Source: JBGPQJ01 sp963709295
GTDB lineage: Bacteria > Chloroflexota > Anaerolineae > Anaerolineales > Villigracilaceae
DNA: 64,000 nt
Direction of reading: 5' to 3'
Assembly: GCA_963709295.1 (NCBI GenBank)
Contig: CAVPVW010000003.1
Location: 682,001-746,000 of the forward strand
Of this stretch, positions 35,237-44,586 are shown piece by piece. Under the pieces are notes generated by a model. That model worked only from the letters and a program-made list of their open reading frames with translations. It did not search any database and was not told where the DNA came from. Position 1 is the stretch's first letter, and each line of letters opens with the position of its first letter. A program made the position numbers and the translations under genes.

Positions 35237-36007
35237 CTAATACTTCTGCTTCAGCTCCGGCACTGGAATGATGATTTTCCCTTCTTCCTGCGCCCCAATC
35301 ATGGAAATTTGATTGGGATGCCTGGCAGCTGTGTATGCCGTGAACGCAGCTGCTAGCGCGTCGAGTTCGCCAGCCTGGTAGAGATTTTCCAGTGGCAGCG
35401 ACCCTTTTAATAATCGATGTCGAGTGACCTCTTCAAAAAAATCCATGGGATCCAGAATTCCAAGACCTTGTTCGTGAAGAATCAACTGCCTTTGCAGCCG
35501 GCCTTCAAGAGAATGTTTTTGAAGTGGGGTTTGACCAAGCAAAACGCAAAAGATGGCGTGAGGGTGAGTCTCCATCCACTGATGCGTGGCTTCGCTTCCC
35601 TCGGGATAACATGTGTACCCAAGGGTTTTGAGTCGCTGATAGAATGAGAATCCCATCTGCACCCAGGTCGGCGCAAGATCAACCCTGGAAGGTGTATTGC
35701 CAACAACGATCCCATGTTCGCGCAAGACATGTTCCGAAAGTCGCATCTCCGCACCGCGTCCTGGTTGGTGCAGCGGTGCCAGGGAGCGCTTAACTTCCTC
35801 CTGCTTCATCAATCCTTTATTGGTTTGAGAAGGAGCATTCACCGCAACAAAAGCGGACCGTTGACCACCCAGGAATGCCAATACCTCTTCGATTTCCCCA
35901 TCGCCCAAAGCCAACAGCTTCCGATCTCCATCGAGGGCGGCATATGTGAACGGCTTGCGTCCACCTGCAGGATCTACACCGATGAAAGTCGTGGTCTCAA
36001 ACAACAT
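35237..36007 (-). CDS. DUF429 domain protein, RNase H-fold type
   Basis: A 256-residue soluble protein whose start FIGVDPAGGRKPFTYAALD, with an early Asp, resembles DUF429, a group with an RNase H-like fold. Later AFVAVNAPSQTNKGLMK, ADLAP-like RVDLAPTWVQMGFSFYQRL and TCYPEGSEATHQWMETHP follow the pattern, and the C-terminal AGELDALAAAFTAYTAARHP contains an Asp that could complete a metal site. Nuclease activity is not proven. It lies upstream of tkt on the same strand but has its own terminator. Confidence 0.78.
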   Translation of the reverse strand: MLFETTTFIGVDPAGGRKPFTYAALDGDRKLLALGDGEIEEVLAFLGGQRSAFVAVNAPSQTNKGLMKQEEVKRSLAPLHQPGRGAEMRLSEHVLREHGIVVGNTPSRVDLAPTWVQMGFSFYQRLKTLGYTCYPEGSEATHQWMETHPHAIFCVLLGQTPLQKHSLEGRLQRQLILHEQGLGILDPMDFFEEVTRHRLLKGSLPLENLYQAGELDALAAAFTAYTAARHPNQISMIGAQEEGKIIIPVPELKQKY

Positions 36008-36133
36008 GGTTATCAGAAGTCGGGTAAAATTTCAGCATCTTATTTTCACCTATTGCATCAGTATAAGTGTAGAACGAAAACAAAAACTGCGCAACAGGCT
36101 TGAATTATCGTTGTCGCTATTGGGACTGAATTA

Positions 36134-36685
36134 ATGAATAGAAATTTGCGAATATTTTTCTACATCGCCATACTCACCCTGAGCCTGATCTGGATTTACT
36201 TCAGCAGGATTCCAGCCGAGACCGCCTCCGCGTCCGGAAGAATTGCGCCACACACAGGGTTTCTCGCCCCTGAAATTTCTTTGCTTGACACCAACGGTAA
36301 CGAGATCACCCTGTCAGAATTGAGAGGGCACCCTGTCATTATAAATTTTTGGGCCACCTGGTGTCCCCCCTGCAGAGCTGAAATGCCTGCCATGCAACGA
36401 GCGTATAAGGATTTTGAAGAGGAAGGAGTAATTATTTTGGCTGTGAATTCGACAAATCAAGATGCTTTGCCTGCCGTTCAGCAATTTATTGTCGAATATG
36501 ATATTTCTTTTCCTGTATTGTATGATAATCAGGGAACTGCGGCGAATACCTACCAGATATCATCTCTTCCCACAACATTTTTTGTTGGGAAGGACGGGGT
36601 GATTACTGAGGTTGTGATTGGTGGTCCGATGGCGGAAGCCCTATTAAGATCGAGAATTGACAAAATGCTGGAGGGGGCGCCTTAA
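36134..36685 (+). CDS. TlpA-like membrane-anchored thioredoxin-fold protein
   Basis: A 183-residue thiol-disulfide oxidoreductase. Residues 7-24 are a membrane anchor or signal sequence, so the domain is extracytoplasmic. The redox motif is WATWCPPCRAEMPAM (CPPC), with GFLAPEISLLDTNGNEITL before it and SSLPTTFFVGKDG (cis-Pro) after. It probably reduces or oxidises disulfides in exported proteins or c-type cytochrome apoproteins. The following Lgt-like gene starts within its stop codon. Confidence 0.9.
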   Translation: MNRNLRIFFYIAILTLSLIWIYFSRIPAETASASGRIAPHTGFLAPEISLLDTNGNEITLSELRGHPVIINFWATWCPPCRAEMPAMQRAYKDFEEEGVIILAVNSTNQDALPAVQQFIVEYDISFPVLYDNQGTAANTYQISSLPTTFFVGKDGVITEVVIGGPMAEALLRSRIDKMLEGAP

Positions 36686-37443
36686 TGTTTCCGACATTTC
36701 AAGTTGGACCACTAAATATCCAGGCGCCTGGTTTAATATTTATTATCTCATTATGGGTGGGATTGAATTTGGCAGAAAAGTTCGCAAAGAACCGGAGCTA
36801 CCCTGTCGATAAGCTTTACAACCTTGTATTCATTTCCCTTATTGCAGGAATTCTGGGCGCACGATTGTTTTTTATACTTGGCAATCTCAATTCGTTCACT
36901 GGAAATTTAGCTAATGTCTTTTCACTAAATCCGGGGCTTCTGGACCCATTCGGCGGGTTGGTCGCAGCCACGCTGGCAGCGGTTATTTATGGCCAGAGGA
37001 ATAAACTTCAACTCTGGGAAACCCTGGATGCCTTGACTCCCTTATTTGCGGTGATAATGATCGGTATTGGAATCTCTCACCTTTCATCAGGGAATGCATT
37101 TGGCGCGGAGACTAATTTGCCATGGGGAATTCATCTTTGGGGTGCGAAACGGCATCCCAGCCAGGTATACGAAATTGTCGCAGGCTTAATTACTCTAGCG
37201 GTCATTTGGCGTGATTTTACAAGAATTCAGAATTCAGGACTTGTTTTCTTGAAATTTGCCATGATCACTTCATTGTGGCTTATCCTTTTAGGAGGCTTTC
37301 GTGGAGACAGTCAAACACTACTGATTGGAATCAGGTCAGGGCAATTAGCCTCCTTATTAATCCTGACAGTAGTGGTTTTTTTCTATGAAAAGCGGCTTGC
37401 CAAAGAATTGTCGCTGGGTAAGGGAGATGCGCAAAATGGATAA
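36685..37443 (+). CDS. Divergent Lgt-family membrane protein
   Basis: A 252-residue protein with about seven hydrophobic segments that resembles prolipoprotein diacylglyceryl transferase (Lgt). Recognisable are ILGARLFFILGN near residue 55, GLLDPFGGLVAATLAA near 95 and KRHPSQVYEIVAGLI near 155. The Lgt signature GRxGNFxNGE is replaced by GIGISHLSSGNAFG and lacks its key Arg, so catalysis is uncertain. Its start (TAATG) overlaps the TlpA-like stop. Perhaps it acts with that thioredoxin on exported proteins; this is inference. Confidence 0.7.
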   Translation: MFPTFQVGPLNIQAPGLIFIISLWVGLNLAEKFAKNRSYPVDKLYNLVFISLIAGILGARLFFILGNLNSFTGNLANVFSLNPGLLDPFGGLVAATLAAVIYGQRNKLQLWETLDALTPLFAVIMIGIGISHLSSGNAFGAETNLPWGIHLWGAKRHPSQVYEIVAGLITLAVIWRDFTRIQNSGLVFLKFAMITSLWLILLGGFRGDSQTLLIGIRSGQLASLLILTVVVFFYEKRLAKELSLGKGDAQNG

Positions 37444-37795
37444 AATCTTTATCAGGGAATTATCTGCAAGAGGGATCATCGGTGTTCATTCTGACGAACG
37501 GGAAAAGCCTCAAGAGATCGTGATCAACATCATCCTGTTTATGGACACAGCAAAAGCCGGCCAATCGGATGATATCTCAGATACTGTCAGCTATAGCACG
37601 TTTGCCAAGAAAATCCAGGCTCATGTTGAAACAGTTCAGCGGTACACTGTCGAAGCGTTAGCCGAAGATATCGCCAGGATTTGTCTAGGAGAACCGAGTG
37701 TATTGAAAGTACAGGTGCGCGTGGAAAAACCGAGGGCGATCCGGTTTGCGTCATCGGCGGGCGTTGAAATAGAACGCAGTAAATCGGATCACTAA
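37436..37795 (+). CDS. folB: Dihydroneopterin aldolase
   Basis: Folate enzyme that cleaves 7,8-dihydroneopterin to 6-hydroxymethyl-dihydropterin and glycolaldehyde. The 119 residues show the tunnel-fold pattern KIFIRELSARGIIGVHSDER, DTVSYSTFAKKIQ and TVEALAEDIARICL, ending in VEKPRAIRFASSAGVEIER. The ATG at 37436 follows AAGGGAG and overlaps the Lgt-like gene by 8 nt. The folE gene lies convergent 36 nt downstream. Confidence 0.93.
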   Translation: MDKIFIRELSARGIIGVHSDEREKPQEIVINIILFMDTAKAGQSDDISDTVSYSTFAKKIQAHVETVQRYTVEALAEDIARICLGEPSVLKVQVRVEKPRAIRFASSAGVEIERSKSDH

Positions 37796-37831
37796 ACCAA
37801 TTAATAAATCGAAATTAACAATTCGTAGATG

Positions 37832-38464
37832 TCATTCCCAAAGGGAAGTTGCACCTCTTGAGATATTATCTAGAAATTCCTGGCGTGTGGCGAAATTAGA
37901 GCGGAAGGCACCATGCATGGCCGAGGTCGTCATTCTCGCGTCATGCTTTTTTACGCCTCGCATCATGGTGCATAGATGAAGACCTTCGACTACCACAGCC
38001 ACACCCTGGGGCTTGAGAATTTCCATTATAAAATCAGCGATTTGTCGTGTCATGCGTTCCTGTACCTGAAGCCGGCGCGCATACATATCGACAATGCGAG
38101 GAATTTTGGAGAGCCCAATCACTTTGCCGCTGGGGATATACGCCGCATGAACTCTGCCCATGAATGGCAGCAAGTGATGTTCACACATGCTGTAAAATTC
38201 GATATCCCTCACAATAACCATTTCATCGTAGGATACTTCAAAAACAGCGCCATTTACCAGAGCGACAGGATCGGTACTATAACCGGCCAGTAATTCTGCG
38301 AGCATGCGAGCCACCCGCATGGGGGTGTTTTTCAACCCTTCTCGATCGGGATTTTCCCCAACCGCCTCTAGAACCTGTGAAATGGCCGATTGGATCGATT
38401 TCTGATCAAAACTTTCATTCCAATCATGGTTTCCCAAGGTGTCGTCGAAATCGCTTAACTCCAT
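37832..38464 (-). CDS. folE: GTP cyclohydrolase I
   Basis: First step of folate and pterin synthesis: GTP to 7,8-dihydroneopterin triphosphate. The 210-residue protein includes the zinc-ligand motif SMCEHHLLPFMGRVH, IPSGKVIGLSKIPRIVDMYA, RLQVQERMTRQIADFI and VVVEGLHLCTMMRGV with the second zinc Cys. It is convergent with folB; the intervening enzyme folK is absent here. Confidence 0.96.
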   Translation of the reverse strand: MELSDFDDTLGNHDWNESFDQKSIQSAISQVLEAVGENPDREGLKNTPMRVARMLAELLAGYSTDPVALVNGAVFEVSYDEMVIVRDIEFYSMCEHHLLPFMGRVHAAYIPSGKVIGLSKIPRIVDMYARRLQVQERMTRQIADFIMEILKPQGVAVVVEGLHLCTMMRGVKKHDARMTTSAMHGAFRSNFATRQEFLDNISRGATSLWE

Positions 38465-38482
38465 AAAATATCTCCTGGTAAA

Positions 38483-38509
38483 AACTGACCTTGCATTGCA
38501 AGGTCAGTT
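38483..38509 (-). terminator. Terminator after hpf
   Basis: AACTGACCTTGCA (38483-38495) pairs with TGCAAGGTCAGTT (38497-38509); the 13-bp arms are almost back to back. On the minus strand TTTTTACC follows. It lies between hpf and folE. Confidence 0.8.
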
Positions 38510-38545
38510 AATTCTAACAGCGAAAGTGTGAAACAGCGAATACAA

Positions 38546-39106
38546 TCATCGAATTTTTGGTTCAATCAAGCCATAGGTCCCATCGCGGCGGCGGTAAACA
38601 ACATTTAAATTTCCTGATTTGATATTGATAAAGATAAAGAAATTATCATGCCCCAAAAGACGCATTTGCTCCAAAGCCTCATCTTCAATCATCGGGACAA
38701 GTTCAAAGGTTTTTCTTCTGGTGATCAAACCTCCCTGTTCCTCATCTTCAGACTTTGACGTTTCAGGAGCAACTTCTGCAGCTGATTTTCCGTCACCACG
38801 GCCATGTTGCCGTTTACCCTTGAATCGTTCAATTCGGCGAAGGATTTTATCCAAAGCCTCATCCATGGCATTTCTGATGTCATCAGAACGCTCCTCAGAT
38901 CGCAATATGAAACCTTTTCCCCGAAGTGTAATTTGAGCAATATATCGATCCGAAGCACTTCTTGCGGCTTTGACGTGCTCCAAATCAACGCGGATTTCCT
39001 CCAAATTAGGAAGATGACGATCGACCTTTACAAGCTTTTTACTAATATATTCCTTTAATCGGTCTGACACCTGCAATTCATGCCCAACAATTTCAATTTT
39101 TTCCAT
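38546..39106 (-). CDS. hpf: Ribosome hibernation promoting factor, long form
   Basis: Binds the 30S subunit and drives 100S ribosome dimers in stationary phase. The 186-residue long form has the N-terminal domain (MEKIEIVGHELQVSDRLKEY to FIRSEE region), a linker, and a C-terminal dimerisation domain with FIFINIKSGNLNVVYRRRDGTYGLIEP quoted here as FIFINIKSGNLNVVYRR and DGTYGLIEP. AAGGAGGAACG precedes the ATG. It may be cotranscribed downstream of comF. Confidence 0.93.
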   Translation of the reverse strand: MEKIEIVGHELQVSDRLKEYISKKLVKVDRHLPNLEEIRVDLEHVKAARSASDRYIAQITLRGKGFILRSEERSDDIRNAMDEALDKILRRIERFKGKRQHGRGDGKSAAEVAPETSKSEDEEQGGLITRRKTFELVPMIEDEALEQMRLLGHDNFFIFINIKSGNLNVVYRRRDGTYGLIEPKIR

Positions 39107-39160
39107 ACCGTTCCTCCTTATAAGGATGTCCTCATTCCAAACTTCCTAATTGGTAGGGAT

Positions 39161-39900
39161 TTAAACGATATCTAATCCATGATGCGATAAAGCCCTTGCA
39201 AGTGTTAAAGCATACACTTTTGATGCTCCCGCTTCAACCAGCGCTGAAGCTGCGGCAGATAGCGTCGACCCGGTTGTGGCAACATCATCCATTAGTAGAA
39301 TTGATTTTCCAGTTATCAAATTGACCTCAGCCCAAAAAGCGCCCTCGACATTCTTTTTCCTTTCAAGAGAAGAAAGTCCCACTTGTGAAAGGGTGTGTTT
39401 TTTCGAAACAAAGCGCTTGAGGAATACACGATGCCCATTTGAGTTGAAAAAGGATGGGCAACCAAGGCTATTTGATTGTACCCTCGTTCTTTGTACCTTT
39501 TATTGCTTAATGGAACAGGGATAACCAAATCAATAGACCAATTCAAAGATTTCACAAAGGGAACAAGATGAGTAGATAATGCATCTCCCAATCCCATGTC
39601 CCTGCGATATTTCAGCCGATGAATTGCACCGCGCAGTGCACCGTCAAAAACAGCCCACGACCGCAATGAATGAAAAAGCGGTCGTGAGCTGAGGCAGGCT
39701 TGGCAAATTCCATCCTTTTTCTGAGGGTTTCCACAGATGTCACAAATCGGATCAGGGACCGGGATTAGTGTTTTCTGGCAACCTTGGCACCATCGTTCTC
39801 CTGGTTTTCCACAACCAGCGCAACTGGGCGGAAATAAAAGATCCAACCCGCCCCAAACAACTTTATAAGGGATGTATGCCCAGGCTGAGTGACCAGTCAC
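39161..39900 (-). CDS. comF: ComF family phosphoribosyltransferase-like protein, frameshifted
   Basis: ComF-type protein, 246 residues after repair, a normal family length. It starts with a double-zinc region (CAGCGKPGERWCQGCQK, CDICGNPQKKDGICQAC), followed by a PRTase-type domain with VPLSNKRYKERGYNQ, GLSSLERKKNVEGAF and ILLMDDVATTGSTL. The frame breaks near the CCC at 39434-39436 (GGG on the coding strand); one extra G restores it. In Bacillus ComF serves DNA uptake and is linked to a ComFA helicase, which is not found here. It lies just downstream of the pilus tadC gene. Confidence 0.83.
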
Positions 39901-39909
39901 TCTTTTATA

Positions 39910-40875
39910 TTAGAAGCCTTTCATGAAACCAGAGTCCATAAATCGGATTGCTGCAGGAGTCATAAGTACTATAAAAATCGAAGGGAAGATGAAAGCCACC
40001 ATCGGAATTAACATCTTGATAGGTGCTTGGTGCGCTTCCTCTTCTGCCCTTTGACGCCGTTTCATGCGCATTTGATCAGATTGAATCCTAAGTACTTTTG
40101 CCATGCTGACACCCAGCATCTCGCTCTGGATAACAGCTGCCACAAAACTGGTCATTTCAGCGATACCTATGCGTTCCGCCATATCACGCAAGGCTTCCCG
40201 CCGGATTTTTCCAAGTTGAATTTCGCGGATAACTCGCCCAAAAGCCATGGACAACTCGTTTTCCCATTTCTCTGCCACTTTTTGCATTGCTGCATCGAAG
40301 CCCAAGCCAGCTTCAACGCAAATGGTGAGTAAATCCAGTGCATCAGGCATCGCTTTTCTGATGCTCTTTTGGCGTTTTGAGATTTCCCCATTGAGCCAAA
40401 GTTGTGGAAAAAAGAAACCAATAATCACTGCAATGCCGGTATACAGAAGTGCCCTGGTAATTGGCTGTTGCATTATCGAAAAAGTAAACAATAGAAAAGC
40501 GACAACTCCAACAACGGCAGCGATTATAAATCGACCCGCATAAAATGTTGAGGCATCGATTTTACCCGGGTTACCAGCTAACTCTAACTTTGTGGTTGTA
40601 TCCTGAATCACCTTTTGCGGAGTGAATTTGCTCGAGATTTCCCCAAATTTCCTCATCAGCGGGTATAGTACACGCTCCGTGAAAGGCTGCGACATTTCGA
40701 TTTCTTCGAGCGAAACCTGTTCGCCCCGTTCAGTGAACTCAGCCAGGCGGGTTTGGATCGGATCTTCTGCATCTTTAGGCATGCGCCTTGCAACAAGCAC
40801 CAAACCGAGGGCAACTCCTCCGATGATTAACGCTAATATAATCACAATGGTTATGGGACTCATGTTATACCTCAA
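39910..40875 (-). CDS. tadC: Flp pilus assembly protein TadC (type II secretion F family)
   Basis: Inner-membrane platform protein of the Tad pilus. The 321 residues have an N-terminal membrane segment, then a cytoplasmic part, and the TadC/GspF pattern ALDLLTICVEAGLGFDAAMQ, ELSMAFGRVIREIQLGKIRR and AEEEAHQAPIKMLIPMVAF. The start overlaps tadB by 11 nt. It works with TadB as the platform engaged by the TadA ATPase. Confidence 0.92.
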   Translation of the reverse strand: MRYNMSPITIVIILALIIGGVALGLVLVARRMPKDAEDPIQTRLAEFTERGEQVSLEEIEMSQPFTERVLYPLMRKFGEISSKFTPQKVIQDTTTKLELAGNPGKIDASTFYAGRFIIAAVVGVVAFLLFTFSIMQQPITRALLYTGIAVIIGFFFPQLWLNGEISKRQKSIRKAMPDALDLLTICVEAGLGFDAAMQKVAEKWENELSMAFGRVIREIQLGKIRREALRDMAERIGIAEMTSFVAAVIQSEMLGVSMAKVLRIQSDQMRMKRRQRAEEEAHQAPIKMLIPMVAFIFPSIFIVLMTPAAIRFMDSGFMKGF

Positions 40876-41836
40876 TATCAGCGATACGTGTCATGATAAA
40901 GTAACCGATACCGATCATGGTTATGCCAACCCCAGCGGCCATACCTCCACAGGCTGGCTTATTTGCAAATTCCATCATATATTCCTGATTAATGAACCAA
41001 AGTACTACAACAATAAAAAATGGGACCATTGCAAGAATGCGGCCTGAATAAATCACCTGCGCAGTCATAACTCGAATCTCGCCCTTAATACGTATCCGCT
41101 CGCGGATCGTGTGGGAGATGATGTCCAGGATTTCGGCAAGATTACCACCGACTTCCCGTTGGACATTGATCGCTGTGATAACAAAGTCTAGATCTGGGCT
41201 AGGGATCCTTCGGACAAGATTTTCCAGCGCTTTTTCCATGGTTACGCCAATTTGCATCTCCTGGACTACGCGGCGAAATTCATCGCATAGAGGAGCGGGC
41301 AATTCCTTACTAATGGCTTCCATGGCTTGCATGGTGGAATACCCAGCCCGAAGTCCGTTTACCATTAGGTTGATCATATCAGGCAGTTGTTCATCAAATT
41401 TTATTAACCGTTTGGACTTCTGCGAATTCAAATAAATATTGGGGATGACAATGCCGATACCGGCACCTATCAACATCGAAACAATATTTCTGCCACCGAT
41501 AAACCATAATAACCCACTCAAAGTAATTGTGACGATCGTTACAAAGGCGACAAATTCTCCCGGTTTAAATTTCATATCTGCCCGGGCCAAGTCGCGGGCA
41601 AGCTTATCTCCCCACGACGATTTTGCTACTCGCCGATTGACCCATTCGGAAATTATGCTTGTTGATGGGTCGCGTGTGGTTTCTTTCTTCTGAGCCTGTT
41701 CTTCGTTAAGAAATCGGCCTAAACGCTCTTCGACCATTTTGCTTTCGCTCGAGGATGTCACCACAATGCCAATCACAAGCAAAAGACCGATTATTCCAAG
41801 CCCGAAAAGTAAAATTGTTGTTAAGGACATATGCAA
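40865..41836 (-). CDS. tadB: Flp pilus assembly protein TadB (type II secretion F family)
   Basis: Partner platform protein to TadC, 323 residues. It has an N-terminal TM, a cytoplasmic part (SKRLIKFDEQLPDMINLMVN, GYSTMQAMEAISKELPAPL, VITAINVQREVGGNLAEILD) and C-terminal TMs. A 23-nt gap separates it from tadA upstream. Together they form the inner-membrane base of the pilus. Confidence 0.92.
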   Translation of the reverse strand: MHMSLTTILLFGLGIIGLLLVIGIVVTSSSESKMVEERLGRFLNEEQAQKKETTRDPSTSIISEWVNRRVAKSSWGDKLARDLARADMKFKPGEFVAFVTIVTITLSGLLWFIGGRNIVSMLIGAGIGIVIPNIYLNSQKSKRLIKFDEQLPDMINLMVNGLRAGYSTMQAMEAISKELPAPLCDEFRRVVQEMQIGVTMEKALENLVRRIPSPDLDFVITAINVQREVGGNLAEILDIISHTIRERIRIKGEIRVMTAQVIYSGRILAMVPFFIVVVLWFINQEYMMEFANKPACGGMAAGVGITMIGIGYFIMTRIADIEV

Positions 41837-41859
41837 CCTTTATGGTTGTAATGAATCTG

Positions 41860-43272
41860 CTAGAACCTTCGACGTTCCCCAATACCAAAGATGGATGGAG
41901 GAAGATGGATTCCTGCGGCTTCGATTTTCTCCATAAATTTCGGGCGTAATCCGGTTGGGCGCAGGCGGCCAATTACTTTCCCATTTTCAACGCCAGTTTG
42001 CTCAAATAAGAAGATATCCGTGGTCGTGATAACATCACCTTCCATTCCACTTACCTCGGTTATATACACCACTTTTCTGGATCCGTCTCTCAGGCGTTCC
42101 TGGTGTACCACAAGGTCAACCGCAGATGTAATTTGCTCACGAATGGCACGAACCGGCAGGTCCATTCCGGCCATGAGCGTCATGGTCTCCAAACGTGAAA
42201 GTGTATCGCGCGGACTGTTCGAGTGGGCGGTTGTCATTGAGCCGTCATGACCGGTGTTCATCGCCTGGAGCATGTCCAATGCGGCTTCATCACGGATCTC
42301 TCCCACCACAATTCGATCAGGCCGCATACGAAGGGCATTAACCACCAGCTGGCGGATGGTGATTTCACCGCGGCCCTCGATGTTGGCCGGACGCGATTCC
42401 AAAGTTACAACATGCTCCTGCCGTAATTGCAGTTCCGCGGCATTTTCAATCGTCAATATACGTTCATCGCTTGGGATAAAACTTGAGAGGATATTCAGCA
42501 ATGTAGTTTTTCCCGAGCCTGTGCCACCCGAAATGACGACGTTGATTCGAGCTTCTACACTTGCCTTCAGAAATTGAATAGCCTCTGGGGTTAAAGTGCC
42601 GAATTGTACAAGTTGTTCAACTGTTATTGGATTCTTTGAGAATTTTCGGATGGTCAGGGTTGGCCCAACCAGTGAAATAGGCGGAATGACAGCATTGACA
42701 CGCGAGCCATCTGGAAGACGTGCATCCACGTAAGGACTGGATTCATCAATGCGGCGTCCAAGAGGGGCAACGATGCGATCGATAATTCTCATTACATGAT
42801 CATTGCTTTCAAATGTGACGGGGACACGGTGGATCTTACCCTTGCGCTCTACGTAAATGTTTTTCGGTCCATTCACCATTATTTCTGTGATGGACTCATC
42901 CTCCAGAAGAGGCTGCAATGGACCCAGACCAAGGATTTCTGCTGTGATTTGCTCAAACAATCTTTGCCGTTCGGGTCGGGAAAGGACAATATTTTCTTCG
43001 GTCAGGATTTGTTCAAATAAGTCTAAAATTGTCCGGCGAACATCATCGGTTTTGCTGATGTCCATTGAAGGGTCCAACTCGGACAAAAGCTTATTTTGAA
43101 CACGCGTCTTCAGGTCAAAGTAGGTACCCGCCTGAGGTGAAGAAGCAGGCGCACTTACACGCCGGGCTTGCAACGAGGATAATCCACTCCCCCCACCGGA
43201 TTGATTCTGCCCAATTGGGCCGGTTTGCCCGGTTTTGCTTTGGCTTTGCTCAATTCGCTTAAGTAATGACAT
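41860..43272 (-). CDS. tadA: Flp pilus ATPase TadA/CpaF
   Basis: Hexameric ATPase that powers pilus assembly. The 470-residue protein has a Gly/Ser/Gln-rich N-terminus (to about 50), an N-terminal helical domain, and the secretion ATPase core: VISGGTGSGKTTLLNILSSF (Walker A), the Asp box and HDGSMTTAHSNSPRDTLSRL (His box). The GEIRDEAALDMLQAMNTG segment holds Walker B. It follows tadZ by 26 nt. Confidence 0.95.
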   Translation of the reverse strand: MSLLKRIEQSQSKTGQTGPIGQNQSGGGSGLSSLQARRVSAPASSPQAGTYFDLKTRVQNKLLSELDPSMDISKTDDVRRTILDLFEQILTEENIVLSRPERQRLFEQITAEILGLGPLQPLLEDESITEIMVNGPKNIYVERKGKIHRVPVTFESNDHVMRIIDRIVAPLGRRIDESSPYVDARLPDGSRVNAVIPPISLVGPTLTIRKFSKNPITVEQLVQFGTLTPEAIQFLKASVEARINVVISGGTGSGKTTLLNILSSFIPSDERILTIENAAELQLRQEHVVTLESRPANIEGRGEITIRQLVVNALRMRPDRIVVGEIRDEAALDMLQAMNTGHDGSMTTAHSNSPRDTLSRLETMTLMAGMDLPVRAIREQITSAVDLVVHQERLRDGSRKVVYITEVSGMEGDVITTTDIFLFEQTGVENGKVIGRLRPTGLRPKFMEKIEAAGIHLPPSIFGIGERRRF

Positions 43273-43298
43273 TTTTCGTACCTCCTAATACCCCTAAT

Positions 43299-44537
43299 CT
43301 ATTTTCTAGCGGGTTTCTCGTCGGTGGTTTCCATCTTCGCCAATCGTGCCCGGACAATTTCCGCAAGCGAGAACACAGCTTTTGCACAAGGTTGGGCCTT
43401 ATTGTCCAGCACAAAAGGAACCCCTCGGTTCACTGAAGGAATTACTATTTTCTCATCCAAAGGAATCACAGCTTCGACCGGTTGTTTTAAGTTCTCTCCA
43501 ATTTTTTCTGGAGTAATTCCGATGCGCTTATCAAGCTTATTGACAATAAAACAAATACGGTTTCGTTGGACGCCAATCGTGTTGAGCAAATCTAAAAATA
43601 ATCTTGCACTCTTGATCGCTGGTATATCCTGTGTCACCGAAAGGACCACCAAATCTGCTTGATCAAGGGTTGCCAGAGTAATCTCATTTAATGAGGAGGT
43701 TGTGTCAACGATAATGTAGGCAAACATCCTTCTAAGATACTGGAGAAGTTTGCTGAATTGATCGCCGTGGACTCTTTCTGCATGTTCAGGACGGGAGGGC
43801 GCTGCCAACACTCTCATTCCCGATGGTGCATGTTTAATCATGACACTATCTACAACTTCCGGATCCAATTCATCCGTGCGAGGGGCTAAATCAAGGATGG
43901 AGTTTTTTCCCTGCTCGTTGAGGAAGACAGCCACATCTCCAAACTGAAGATTTGCATCCACCAAAACAGTGGGGGTTTCTTCATTCTGTATAGCAATCGC
44001 AAAGTTCACGGCAAGCGTAGTTACGCCGGTCCCACCTTTTGGGCTATAAAACATGATGACTTTACCGGTCGCGTTTGTTCCAGCAATCAGCGTTCTAGCC
44101 GCCCCGGGAGTCGGAGTCCCGTAAGACGCCTGGACAGCAGCCTGGGACTTTTCTTCTTGAGCCATCAATCCTGCACGACGGACAGCCGAAATTAGCTCAT
44201 CAGCCATTGGCGGCTTGGTAAGAAAGTCGCGGGCGCCAGCCAACATCGCTCGGCGCATGTAATTCGAATCGCTTTGGACGGAAAGGATGATGATCTTCAC
44301 GGACGGCATTCGCTGGCGTATCTGCTCTGTGGCAGAGATGCCATCCATGTCAGGCATATTGATGTCCATTAAGACGACATCAGGATTTAACTCCTGAGAG
44401 AGCTGGATGGCTTCCCGTCCCGATCGCGCAGCACCAACACATTCAATGTCAGCTTCAAAAGTTAATAGCTTGCGGACATTTTCACGTGTTTCCGCAACAT
44501 CATCAACGATGAGTACCTTGATTTTCTCGCCTGCCAT
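43299..44537 (-). CDS. TadZ/CpaE-like protein with receiver and MinD/ParA ATPase domains
   Basis: Residues 1-125 are a response-regulator receiver domain (Asp58 in VVLMDINMPDMDG); residues 160-412 are a MinD/ParA-type ATPase with FYSPKGGTGVTTLAVNFA, the deviant Walker A, and later DVAVFLNEQGKNSILDL. CpaE/TadZ positions the pilus at a cell site. A complete phospho-acceptor Asp suggests the receiver is regulatable. It is between cpaB and tadA. Confidence 0.9.
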   Translation of the reverse strand: MAGEKIKVLIVDDVAETRENVRKLLTFEADIECVGAARSGREAIQLSQELNPDVVLMDINMPDMDGISATEQIRQRMPSVKIIILSVQSDSNYMRRAMLAGARDFLTKPPMADELISAVRRAGLMAQEEKSQAAVQASYGTPTPGAARTLIAGTNATGKVIMFYSPKGGTGVTTLAVNFAIAIQNEETPTVLVDANLQFGDVAVFLNEQGKNSILDLAPRTDELDPEVVDSVMIKHAPSGMRVLAAPSRPEHAERVHGDQFSKLLQYLRRMFAYIIVDTTSSLNEITLATLDQADLVVLSVTQDIPAIKSARLFLDLLNTIGVQRNRICFIVNKLDKRIGITPEKIGENLKQPVEAVIPLDEKIVIPSVNRGVPFVLDNKAQPCAKAVFSLAEIVRARLAKMETTDEKPARK

Positions 44538-44586
44538 TTACAACTCCAACCTACCTGCCTGGCTATTTATTAGGCAAGTTTGGTTA

